From contig USII01000032.1 in assembly GCA_900554725.1 (NCBI GenBank), positions 1 to 9,066 on the forward strand: a stretch of DNA of 9,066 bases, in the 5' to 3' direction. The stretch comes from an uncultured Eubacteriales bacterium. Lineage in GTDB: Bacteria; Bacillota; Clostridia; Christensenellales; Christensenellaceae. How positions within the stretch are numbered: position 1 is the first letter of the stretch; each line of letters starts with the position of its first letter. The position numbers and the translations under genes were made by a program. The notes below the pieces were generated by a model. The model saw only the letters and a program-made list of their open reading frames with translations, was not told the origin of the DNA and made no database searches. Shown here in pieces: positions 1 to 5,691 of this stretch.

Positions 1-10
1 ACGGAAAACC

Positions 11-346
11 ATGCTTCCGCTCAAAGTTAGCGTTACGCTTTCGCTGGATGAACCTGTTTTGCGGGGAATTTGCCGATGCGCGGAGCGGGAAAACCGCTCG
101 GTTTCGGGGTATGTTACGATTACCCTGCGCAGGCATATCCAGAAAGTGGAGAGCGGCGAAATAGGCGCAGAGGAGCTGGAGCTGGCGGTGGAGAGGAACA
201 GGGGGAAAAAGCGAAACAAAACGCTGAGCATTTCCGGAGATGTCCTGGAAAAGATGCGCCTCTATGCAGAGCTGGATGCGCGCTCGCTTTCCCAGTATAT
301 CAACCTGGTGCTCAAAAGGCATTTGGCTGAAATAAAAAGGCAGTAA
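11..346 (+). CDS. Tandem ribbon-helix-helix (RHH) DNA-binding protein
   Basis: Likely a small DNA-binding protein or transcriptional regulator of 111 residues; its target is unknown. Two similar segments are visible, residues 9-43 and 71-105. They align without gaps, with 14 of 35 positions identical: T9/T71, L10/L72, S11/S73, V16/V78, L17/L79, A24/A86, E25/E87, R29/R91, S30/S92, S32/S94, Y34/Y96, L39/L101, R41/R103 and H42/H104. Each segment has the RHH order: a short beta strand with alternating polar residues, helix A, a turn containing RS-x-S-x-Y, then helix B. A charged linker at about 46-70 joins them. RHH proteins normally dimerise, so one chain could fold as an intramolecular pseudo-dimer, as in TraY-like proteins. 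No Shine-Dalgarno sequence precedes the ATG at 11, and the frame is open to the window edge, so the true start may lie upstream and further repeats could be missing. The fold is fairly sure, the function is not. Confidence 0.72.
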   Translation: MLPLKVSVTLSLDEPVLRGICRCAERENRSVSGYVTITLRRHIQKVESGEIGAEELELAVERNRGKKRNKTLSISGDVLEKMRLYAELDARSLSQYINLVLKRHLAEIKRQ

Positions 347-356
347 AAGCATTCAT

Positions 357-382
357 AAAAAAGAGCCGTTCGGCTCTTTTTT
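357..382. terminator. Two-way intrinsic terminator
   Basis: A GAGCC/GGCTC stem (363-376, extendable by one G-C pair) has six A residues on its left and six T residues on its right. It can therefore end transcripts on either strand: the RHH gene (stop at 346) and the convergent acetyltransferase gene (stop at 456). Between the hairpin and the latter stop lie about 70 bases with another GC-rich inverted stretch and no gene. Confidence 0.85.
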
Positions 383-455
383 ATTTGGCTTCTGCGCCAC
401 TATCCGATTATAAGATATGGGGCGAAGCCCATGATGAAAAGCCGCCCCTGCCCTT

Positions 456-956
456 TTACACAGATTCTCTCTGGGGAGGTTTCTGGAAAGCGATGCGCTC
501 GCTTCCATCTGCAATATGAATGATGCCGCAATAGGAAAATCCATTGCGCTCAAGGCAGCGCTGCATGGGGATATTTTCCCGGTGGGTATCGATGCGCAGA
601 TTGCCGCACTGCCGGTAGCACCATGTGAGGCAAAAGGAGGCTGCGCCCCGAGTTTCCCTGCTGGATGCGATGCGGTGCACAACGCCATAGGGGCCCGGGC
701 AAAGCCAGCTTCCCTGCTGGATGACGCGGTAGGTTGGTTCTTCCTCCACGGCAAAATAGAAAACGGCCGCAATGCGCCCGCCTTCCAGGCAAAGGTAGCT
801 CTTGCCCGCGGCAATATCGGCGGAGATCATCTCCCGGCTGGGATAGGCGTTTCCCCATTGATTGGGGTTGCCGCTCTGCCGCATAAAATCGCGGGCCTGC
901 TCATATAGCGCCATGATCTGCTCCAAATCCTGCGCGGTGCTCTTTCGAATTTCCAT
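456..956 (-). CDS. GNAT-family N-acetyltransferase
   Basis: Predicted to transfer an acetyl group from acetyl-CoA to an amine; the substrate is unknown. The protein has 166 residues, a normal length for one GNAT domain. It opens with the usual strand-helix start (MEIRKSTAQDLEQIMALYEQ). A central strand, YGVVHRIASS (90-99), leads into an RGAAS stretch (103-107) in the place of the acetyl-CoA pyrophosphate loop. LRIDTHRENIPMQRCLERNGF (about 120-140) is the classic motif B with the 'N-x-x-M-x-x-x-L-x-x-x-GF' pattern. This resembles uncharacterised clostridial acetyltransferases more than the ribosomal-protein or aminoglycoside enzymes. The start is supported by a GGGAGG ribosome binding site a few bases upstream and by a good promoter at 984-1011. 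The gene is divergent from the flavoprotein gene and may respond to related conditions, but that is inference. Confidence 0.85.
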   Translation of the reverse strand: MEIRKSTAQDLEQIMALYEQARDFMRQSGNPNQWGNAYPSREMISADIAAGKSYLCLEGGRIAAVFYFAVEEEPTYRVIQQGSWLCPGPYGVVHRIASSRETRGAASFCLTWCYRQCGNLRIDTHRENIPMQRCLERNGFSYCGIIHIADGSERIAFQKPPQRESV

Positions 957-983
957 GCTGGCCTCCCTGATAAAGATGTCTTT

Positions 984-1011
984 ATTGTATCAGAAAGTGG
1001 GAGCGCGTCAA
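984..1011 (-). promoter_or_regulatory. Sigma-A type promoter of the GNAT gene
   Basis: Read on the minus strand, TTGACG (1011-1006) and TACAAT (989-984) are separated by 16 bases, about 30 bases before the start codon. Only 10 bases separate this -35 box from the -35 box of the divergent flavoprotein promoter, so the two could interfere or share control. Confidence 0.72.
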
Positions 1012-1021
1012 GCGGCAGGGC

Positions 1022-1052
1022 TTGACTTCAAGCGCGCTTCAATGGGTAGAAT
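1022..1052 (+). promoter_or_regulatory. Promoter of the flavoprotein gene with 19-nt spacer (MerR type)
   Basis: TTGACT (1022-1027) and TAGAAT (1047-1052) are separated by 19 bases, two more than the sigma-A optimum. An over-long spacer holding a dyad is the hallmark of promoters activated by MerR-family proteins, which twist the DNA to realign the two boxes. The frame 'CTTGACTT..AG....CT..AA....TA..AT' matches what I recall of such promoters in Firmicutes. No merR gene lies in the window, so the regulator would be encoded elsewhere. Confidence 0.62.
1026..1043. promoter_or_regulatory. Imperfect dyad, candidate MerR-family operator
   Basis: CTTCAAGCG/CGCTTCAAT pairs at 7 of 9 positions around a centre between 1034 and 1035. 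It fills the space between the -35 and -10 boxes of the flavoprotein promoter, the position MerR-family regulators occupy. The dyad is seen directly; the regulator is inferred. Confidence 0.55.
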
Positions 1053-1100
1053 AAAAATATCACTTGAAACAGATATCGGGATAAAAGGAGGAAACACAGC

Positions 1101-1718
1101 ATGAAAGTTATTTTGCTCAATGGCAGCCCCAGGGAAAAGGGCTGCACCTATACTGGTCTGCGCATCATTGCAGAGCAGCTGGAGAAAAACGGCGTGGAGA
1201 GCCAGATGTTCTGGGTGGGCAATCGGCCGGTGATTGGGTGCACGGCATGTCTTTCCTGCAAGAAGACGGGCAAATGCGTCTATGGGCAGGATATGGTCAA
1301 TACCGTTGCAGAGGCGATGAAAGAGGCGGATGGCTTTATCGTGGGCTCTGCAGTGCACTATGCCGGTGCGACGGGCGCAGCCACTTCTTTTTTGGACCGT
1401 CTCTTCTACAGCATGGACCGGCGCTTTTTAAAAATGAAGTTTGGGGCCAGCATCGTCAGCTGCCGCCGGGGCGGTGCCAGCGCAGCATTTGATCAGCTGA
1501 ACAAGTATTTTACCATCAACCAAATGCCCATCGTCTCTTCCTGCTACTGGAATCAGATCCACGGCAATACGCCGGAGGAGGTCTATCGGGATGAGGAGGG
1601 CGTGCGCACCCTCAAAGTGCTGGCAAACAACATGGCCTACCTGATCAAGTGCAAGCAGCAGAGCAATCTGGAGCTGCCCGAAGAGCCCGAACCGGCTATG
1701 ACAAACTTCATCCGCTGA
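1101..1718 (+). CDS. Flavodoxin-fold NAD(P)H-dependent FMN reductase-like protein with ISF-like cysteine motif
   Basis: A cytoplasmic flavoprotein of 205 residues, expected to bind FMN and shuttle electrons from NAD(P)H or another donor. The N-terminal strand and loop VILLNGSPREKGCTYTGL (3-20) is the FMN phosphate-binding loop of the FMN_red/flavodoxin_2 families. GCTACLSCKKTGKC (46-59) gives cysteines 47, 50, 53 and 59, a C-x2-C-x2-C-x5-C arrangement. It fits the compact 4Fe-4S motif (C-x2-C-x2-C-x4-7-C) of iron-sulfur flavoproteins, although many relatives with similar cysteines have not been shown to hold a cluster. GSAVHYAGATGAATSFLDRL (about 82-101) matches the second flavin-contact region of the fold. 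AAGGAGG at 1085-1091 sets the start, 9 bases before the ATG. The promoter suggests control by a MerR-family redox or chemical sensor. The substrate is unknown. Confidence 0.85.
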   Translation: MKVILLNGSPREKGCTYTGLRIIAEQLEKNGVESQMFWVGNRPVIGCTACLSCKKTGKCVYGQDMVNTVAEAMKEADGFIVGSAVHYAGATGAATSFLDRLFYSMDRRFLKMKFGASIVSCRRGGASAAFDQLNKYFTINQMPIVSSCYWNQIHGNTPEEVYRDEEGVRTLKVLANNMAYLIKCKQQSNLELPEEPEPAMTNFIR

Positions 1719-2041
1719 TTGGCTCTGCCGGGCGGGTAGGCGGTTTTTCCATTCCAACAGGGCGCGGGAGCATGCAATCAAAACGGCGATTTGCACGCGG
1801 GCGATGCCCGCACGATAACAGAGGCCTTTTGTGCGCAGGGGAACAGAATATCGCGCTCGATATGCCAAAGGGGAAAGCTCCGCTTAAGCCTCATATATGA
1901 AAAAGTGGATGGCGCATAAATCGCAGTATAAAAGGCTCCCCGCAGCCGCAATGGCAGTGAGGAGCATCTTGCCCGCATGTTTTCCTGCCCGCGCCCGGGC
2001 AGATTCGGTTTTCGAAGCAAGGGCGCCGGGTTTTGGGAAAT
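1719..2041. other. Intergenic stretch without a recognisable gene
   Basis: About 320 bases between the convergent flavoprotein and EamA genes. Open frames here are short, lack ribosome binding sites and resemble nothing I know. The stretch holds several GC-rich inverted repeats: GCGGGC/GCCCGC at 1797-1811, and CTGCCCG/CGGGCAG at 1985-2002. An outer CTTGC/GCAAG pair (1968-1972 with 2017-2021) could enclose the second hairpin and a small TTCG/CGAA hairpin (2004-2016). None except the terminator at 2042-2080 is followed by a T-run. It may be a long 3' untranslated region, gene debris or a small RNA; I cannot tell which. Confidence 0.4.
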
Positions 2042-2080
2042 AAAAAAGAAGGGGAAGCCCATTCCCCTTCTTTTCTTTTT
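2042..2080. terminator. Two-way intrinsic terminator after the EamA gene
   Basis: A nine-base perfect stem GAAGGGGAA/TTCCCCTTC (2048-2056 with 2062-2070) has a five-base loop. Six A residues lie on its left, giving U6 for minus-strand transcripts of the EamA gene, which stops at 2086. TTTTCTTTTT lies on its right and would serve plus-strand transcripts running on from the flavoprotein gene. Confidence 0.85.
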
Positions 2081-2085
2081 CTCTT

Positions 2086-2973
2086 TTAGCTGGCAGTGCC
2101 TTGCTCCTGCTCCAGATCGGCCACAGAAGCGGTTTTGGCCAGCTTGGCATTGCGCAGGTTGTAGAACACCACCGCGCCGATGACGATGGCCGCCCCAAGA
2201 AGGGCGATGAAGCTCGGAATCTCGCCGTAGAACAGCGCGACCCATACTGGGTTCAAAATGGGCTCCAGTGCGGAAACCAGGCTGGCGGCCACGGGGGGCG
2301 TGCTCTCCAGCCCCTTGGAGAGGCAGAGGAAGGCGGCGCCCTGCTGCACAACGCCCAAAACGACAACACTCATGACCGGGGAAAAGCTGAAATCCTTCTC
2401 CTGCAGGATAAAGGGAATGCCGATGAGCGCGCACATGCCATGGGCCAGCACCATGGAGGAAAGGGAATCCCCTTCGGGAAAAGTATTCAGCATAAATACG
2501 ACGGCATAAAATGCGCCCGAAAGAACGGCCAGCAGGTTGCCCAGCATGCCGCCACCCGAGATGCCATCGATAAAGAAGATGATGATGCCGATAAACACAA
2601 CAACGCAGGTCAGAATATCCAGCCGCCGGGGCTTTTGGTGAAAGAAAACCCAGAGGAACAGGATGATGAAGATGGGCGCGGTAAACTGAAGGATGATGGC
2701 GTTGGCCGCGGTGGTGAGCTTATTGGCATAGACATAGAGGATCATCTCGCCAAGCATGCAGAAGGCCCCGAGCAAAACCTGCCTGTTGAGGATGAGTTTA
2801 TGGTGCGAAGCCGCCATGACGGCGGCAATGATGATGGTGGAAATGAGCGCGCGGCCGCCGTTGATGGCCAGCGGGCTCCAGGGAACCATCTTTAAAAACA
2901 GGCCGCCAATGCTAAAGCACAGCGCAGAGAGAAGCACAAATACAACCCCGTTTTTCTTCTTTGCAGTTTCCAA
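2086..2973 (-). CDS. EamA/DMT-family membrane transporter
   Basis: A predicted inner-membrane exporter of the drug/metabolite transporter superfamily, 295 residues, with two EamA repeats of five helices. Hydrophobic segments lie at about 9-29, 35-55, 66-84, 92-110, 118-136, 144-163, 172-190, 199-219, 228-250 and 253-272. Repeat ends show the usual signatures: ANAIILQFTAPIFIILFLWVFF with Q-x-T-A-P in the first, and VAASLVSALEPILNPVWVALFYGE with L-E-P in the second. The C-terminal tail is polar. The frame is open further upstream, but I choose a TTG start at 2973. A GGGAG ribosome binding site precedes it by seven bases, and the protein then begins METAKKKNG just before helix 1. The upstream residues are not family-like and would overlap the promoter. 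Substrate unknown; EamA proteins export amino acids, metabolites or drugs. Confidence 0.87.
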   Translation of the reverse strand: METAKKKNGVVFVLLSALCFSIGGLFLKMVPWSPLAINGGRALISTIIIAAVMAASHHKLILNRQVLLGAFCMLGEMILYVYANKLTTAANAIILQFTAPIFIILFLWVFFHQKPRRLDILTCVVVFIGIIIFFIDGISGGGMLGNLLAVLSGAFYAVVFMLNTFPEGDSLSSMVLAHGMCALIGIPFILQEKDFSFSPVMSVVVLGVVQQGAAFLCLSKGLESTPPVAASLVSALEPILNPVWVALFYGEIPSFIALLGAAIVIGAVVFYNLRNAKLAKTASVADLEQEQGTAS

Positions 2974-3052
2974 TTTTAAGCTCCCTTCTCCGCTGCACCC
3001 GGCGGCCCCGTCGCCCTCTGCATAAGAGCTCGGGATGTTTTTTTGCACATGA

Positions 3053-3081
3053 AGAGTATCACGCAGGGCTTTTTTTGTCAA
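3053..3081 (-). promoter_or_regulatory. Promoter of the EamA gene
   Basis: On the minus strand a perfect TTGACA (3081-3076) is followed after 17 bases by TACTCT (3058-3053), a weak -10 box. The leader to the TTG start is about 70 bases. I see no riboswitch or T-box fold in it. Confidence 0.6.
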
Positions 3082-3095
3082 CCCGATGCCAGCGC

Positions 3096-3124
3096 TTGAC
3101 GGAGTGTACGGGAGCGGGTATGAT
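3096..3124 (+). promoter_or_regulatory. Promoter of the FakA-like small gene
   Basis: TTGACG (3096-3101), a 17-base spacer and TATGAT (3119-3124) form a strong sigma-A site. The AAGGAGG ribosome binding site begins only about six bases after the -10 box, so the leader is very short and leaves little room for RNA-level control. Confidence 0.75.
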
Positions 3125-3142
3125 GAAAAAAAGGAGGAAAAG

Positions 3143-3394
3143 ATGCTGGAATATAAATTTGATACACAGCTTCTCATCGAAGGGGAAAATCTCTCGGAAG
3201 ACGAGATTCACGCCTATATCTGCCAGCATTTTGAGGGAGATTGCCTGCTGGCAGTGGGCAGCGAGCGCCTGATCAAAATCCATTTTCACACAAACCAGCC
3301 GGGCAAAGTGCTGGATTACTGCGCAACGCTTGGGCAGATATACGATATTGTCGTAGAAAACATGGAGCGGCAGGCAGAGGGCCTTAAGGGATAG
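3143..3394 (+). CDS. Stand-alone FakA/YloV middle-domain-like protein
   Basis: An 83-residue protein covering only one domain of the fatty-acid kinase FakA (YloV, DAK2-type). KIHFHTNQPGKVLDYCATLG (45-64) followed by IYDIVVENMERQ matches my memory of the FakA stretch 'KVHVHTN.PG.VLE.A...G...IKIENMREQ'. The opening YKFDTQLLIEGE aligns with the FakA 'YCTEF.L.GE' strand. The N-terminal ATP-binding DhaL-like domain and the C-terminal domain are absent, so it cannot be a kinase by itself. As I recall, the FakA middle domain binds zinc through one cysteine and two histidines; here H47 and H49 remain but the cysteine position holds D7. The start is set by AAGGAGG followed by a 5-6 base gap to the ATG. 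Short clostridial proteins of this kind have been labelled 'kinase to dihydroxyacetone kinase', a label with no support as an enzyme. It may be a binding partner or regulator; function unknown. Confidence 0.75.
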   Translation: MLEYKFDTQLLIEGENLSEDEIHAYICQHFEGDCLLAVGSERLIKIHFHTNQPGKVLDYCATLGQIYDIVVENMERQAEGLKG

Positions 3395-3401
3395 GCTGCA
3401 A

Positions 3402-3427
3402 AAAAAGCGCCCCGTGGGGCGCTTTTT
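3402..3427. terminator. Two-way intrinsic terminator
   Basis: A GCGCCCC/GGGGCGC stem (3407-3413 with 3416-3422) is flanked by five A residues on the left and five T residues on the right. It lies 8 bases after the stop of the FakA-like gene and 9 bases beyond the stop of the convergent oxidoreductase gene, and serves both. Confidence 0.88.
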
Positions 3428-3435
3428 ATGCGGCG

Positions 3436-4440
3436 CTAAACCTTATCGTTTGGGAAAACCATGCCGCACTGAGCGCGGATTTCATCCATGACGCGAAGAG
3501 AGCACAGTGTGCGATTGTTATAGCGGTCCATGCCCTCGCCCCCTGCCGCGATGAGATCTAAAAATACCTGCAGTTCATACTTCATATCCTCCCCAAAGGG
3601 GGCGGCCAGCAGGGGCAGCGCCTCGCTTTTTTCCTGCCCGCTTCGGCGCGTGTTGTAGGTGATGGTGGCACTGCTGGGCGTGCTGCAGTTTTCTATGCGC
3701 AGAAGCCCTTCTTCTCCCTGAATTTCGCTGAGCCCGCTGCTATCTGCAACTTTGGAAGTGAAAACCGTGGCCAGCATTCCCGGATAGGTGCAGGTGGCGG
3801 TGAGCACGCCATCCAGGCCGTTTTCCAGGCGAATGGCATCCGCATTCACCTTCTGTGGTGCGCCAAACAGGTCCACCATGATATTCACAGCGTAAACGCC
3901 AAGGTCCATCAGGGCGCCATTGCACATTTCCGGGCGGAAAGCGTTTTCGATGATGCCCCGCTTAAAGTTGTCGTACCGGGAGGAATAGGCGCCGCAGGTA
4001 AAGATGGCCCGGCGGATTTTGCCCAGCTTGCCAAGGCTTTGGCGAATCAGCTCCAAATCCGGGTTAAAGGCGATGCGGATGGCCTCCAGCACAACCAGCC
4101 CGCGCTTTTTTGCAAAATCCACCATTTGCTGAAATTCCCTCTCGTTTGCCGCGCCGGATTTTTCCACCAGCACATGCTTTCCCGCGGCCAGCAGCTTCAT
4201 GGCATAGGCGCAGTGGGTAAAGTTGGGCGTGGCGATATAGACGGCATCGATATCCGGACAGGCGGCCAAATCGTCTATATTGGTAAAATAGCGCCGGGCA
4301 CCCCATTTTTGCGCAAAGGCCTTTGCCTTTTGCTCGCTGCGCGAGCAGACGGCCTCCAGGCGAAAGCCCTGGCAGAACTTGCCCGCAGAGAGCAGGTATT
4401 CTGTGATAAAGTTTGTGCCTATCGTTGCAAGACGCACCAT
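3436..4440 (-). CDS. Gfo/Idh/MocA-family oxidoreductase
   Basis: A predicted cytoplasmic NAD(P)-dependent oxidoreductase of 334 residues, likely acting on a sugar or polyol derivative. An N-terminal Rossmann domain opens with RLATIGTNFITEYLL (3-17), where the usual G-x-G-x-x-G is relaxed to G-T-N-F-I. D-A-V-Y-I-A-T-P-N-F-T-H (65-76) is the typical strand before the cofactor loop. KHVLVEKSGAAN (88-99) holds the family catalytic lysine, K94, within E-K-S rather than the common E-K-P. The C-terminal domain contains NGALMDLGVYAVN (174-186), matching the family's 'GGAL.D.GVY' substrate-side motif. Relatives with these features are usually unassigned (YulF/YgjR-like), so the substrate is open. GAGGAGG sits just before the ATG at 4440. 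It has its own promoter and no operon partner, so it is probably controlled independently. Confidence 0.88.
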   Translation of the reverse strand: MVRLATIGTNFITEYLLSAGKFCQGFRLEAVCSRSEQKAKAFAQKWGARRYFTNIDDLAACPDIDAVYIATPNFTHCAYAMKLLAAGKHVLVEKSGAANEREFQQMVDFAKKRGLVVLEAIRIAFNPDLELIRQSLGKLGKIRRAIFTCGAYSSRYDNFKRGIIENAFRPEMCNGALMDLGVYAVNIMVDLFGAPQKVNADAIRLENGLDGVLTATCTYPGMLATVFTSKVADSSGLSEIQGEEGLLRIENCSTPSSATITYNTRRSGQEKSEALPLLAAPFGEDMKYELQVFLDLIAAGGEGMDRYNNRTLCSLRVMDEIRAQCGMVFPNDKV

Positions 4441-4483
4441 GGCATTTCCTCCTCATCTCATTCTTTGTTTCAAATTCAGTTTC

Positions 4484-4512
4484 AGTATAAGCCAAATCGG
4501 GCGCTGCGTCAA
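4484..4512 (-). promoter_or_regulatory. Promoter of the oxidoreductase gene
   Basis: On the minus strand TTGACG (4512-4507), a 17-base spacer and TATACT (4489-4484) make a strong sigma-A promoter, about 45 bases before the start codon. Confidence 0.75.
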
Positions 4513-4513
4513 T

Positions 4514-4542
4514 TTGAGTGGAAAAAAAGCTGCGAATGTAGT
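4514..4542 (+). promoter_or_regulatory. Probable promoter of the mnmA cluster
   Basis: TTGAGT (4514-4519), 17 bases, TGTAGT (4537-4542); TAGTAA at 4539-4544 is an alternative -10 box. One base separates its -35 box from that of the divergent oxidoreductase promoter, so both are unlikely to be fully occupied at once. It would drive mnmA, the NUDIX gene and perhaps glmU-pth, since no terminator is visible between them. Confidence 0.5.
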
Positions 4543-4563
4543 AAAGTAAAAAAGAGGTGGGCT

Positions 4564-5691
4564 ATGGAAAAAAAGAGAATAGCCGTCGGCATGTCCGGCG
4601 GGGTCGATTCCGCCGTGGCGGCCTATCTGCTCAAGGAGCAGGGGCACAGCGTCACGGGGATATTCATGAAAAACTGGGATGAGCAGGCAGAGGGGGAAGA
4701 GGAATGCACCGCTGCCGAGGATTTTGACGATGTGCGCAGGGTTTGCGATCAGATAGGCATTCCCTACTACACGGTCAATTTTACGCAGGAATACTGGCAG
4801 AGGGTATTTTCCCTCTTTTTAAAAGAATATCAGGCGGGGCGCACGCCCAACCCGGATGTGCTGTGCAATAAGGAGATCAAGTTCGCATCGTTTCTGGATT
4901 TCTGCATGCAAACGGGCGCCCAATATATGGCCACCGGGCACTACTGCCGCCTGGATCGGGAGGGCGGCGGCGTGCGCCTGTTAAAGGGAGTGGACCCGAG
5001 CAAAGACCAGAGCTACTTTTTATGCATGCTCAAAAAGGAACAGCTGGCCCCGGCCCTTTTTCCGGTAGGGGGAATGACAAAAGAGCAGGTGCGGGAAATC
5101 GCAAAAAAAGCAGGGCTTGCCGTGGCCCAGAAGAAGGATTCCACGGGCATCTGCTTCATCGGGGAGCGGAAGTTCCGGGCCTTTTTAAAAAAATACCTCC
5201 CCGCTCAGCCAGGCGAGATGCGCACGCTCGATGGCCGGGCAGTGGGCCGGCATGAGGGGCTTATGTATTATACCCTGGGTCAGCGCAGGGGGCTGGGCAT
5301 TGGGGGCGCGGGCAATGGCCAGAGATGGTTTGTCGTGCAGAAGGATTTGAAGAACAATATCCTCTATGTGCAGCAGGGCCCGGATAGCCCGGCGCTGTAT
5401 TCCCGCCTCTGCCGCACAGAACCCTTCTCCTTCATCAATTCTCCGCCCGCCCGGGAATTTTCCTGCTGTTGCCGCTATCGCTACCGCCAGCCAGATCAGC
5501 GGGTGCGCGTTCGCATTCTGGAAAACGGAGAAGCGCTGATAGAAGCCGAACAGCCGCAGCGCGCGGTGACGCCCGGGCAGTACGCCGTGCTCTACCAGGG
5601 GGAGGAATGCCTTGGGGGCGGCGTTGTGCAGGAGGTTTTTGCCATGCAGGAAGCCGGGAAAAAGGAAGAAGAGAAAGAAGGATGCCTATGA
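4564..5691 (+). CDS. mnmA: tRNA-specific 2-thiouridylase MnmA
   Basis: Thiolates U34 of the tRNAs for Lys, Glu and Gln to 2-thiouridine, using ATP and a sulfur relay, in the cytoplasm. The protein is 375 residues, normal for the family. The PP-loop SGGVDS (11-16) binds ATP and activates the uridine. RTPNPDVLCNKEIKF (93-107) holds the first catalytic cysteine, C101. KDSTGICFIGER (191-202) holds the second, C197, which takes part in the persulfide/disulfide step. GQRRGLGIGG (239-248) is another conserved MnmA block, and a beta-barrel C-terminal domain follows. I chose the ATG at 4564, with GAGGTG just upstream; the frame stays open upstream, but that part lies antisense to the neighbouring gene and is not MnmA-like. 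Oddities are three consecutive cysteines (301-303) and a Lys/Glu-rich tail (about 366-372) whose codons double as the next gene's ribosome binding site. Confidence 0.97.
   Translation: MEKKRIAVGMSGGVDSAVAAYLLKEQGHSVTGIFMKNWDEQAEGEEECTAAEDFDDVRRVCDQIGIPYYTVNFTQEYWQRVFSLFLKEYQAGRTPNPDVLCNKEIKFASFLDFCMQTGAQYMATGHYCRLDREGGGVRLLKGVDPSKDQSYFLCMLKKEQLAPALFPVGGMTKEQVREIAKKAGLAVAQKKDSTGICFIGERKFRAFLKKYLPAQPGEMRTLDGRAVGRHEGLMYYTLGQRRGLGIGGAGNGQRWFVVQKDLKNNILYVQQGPDSPALYSRLCRTEPFSFINSPPAREFSCCCRYRYRQPDQRVRVRILENGEALIEAEQPQRAVTPGQYAVLYQGEECLGGGVVQEVFAMQEAGKKEEEKEGCL

Noticed and set aside
1884..1990. A short hydrophobic minus-strand frame that could be a small membrane peptide
   Set aside because: No ribosome binding site or promoter is visible; composition alone is not enough.
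2101..2895. A 264-codon plus-strand frame, rich in Gly, Asp and Glu
   Set aside because: It mirrors the EamA gene; its composition is the reverse-strand image of hydrophobic codons.
2976..3050. A 24-codon frame in the EamA leader ending three bases before the TTG start
   Set aside because: It lacks a ribosome binding site, and its ATG probably lies at or before the transcript start predicted from the -10 box.
4039..4563. Possible 175-residue N-terminal extension of MnmA
   Set aside because: It is antisense to the oxidoreductase gene and crosses the divergent promoters, and MnmA normally begins at the PP-loop strand, as it does from 4564.
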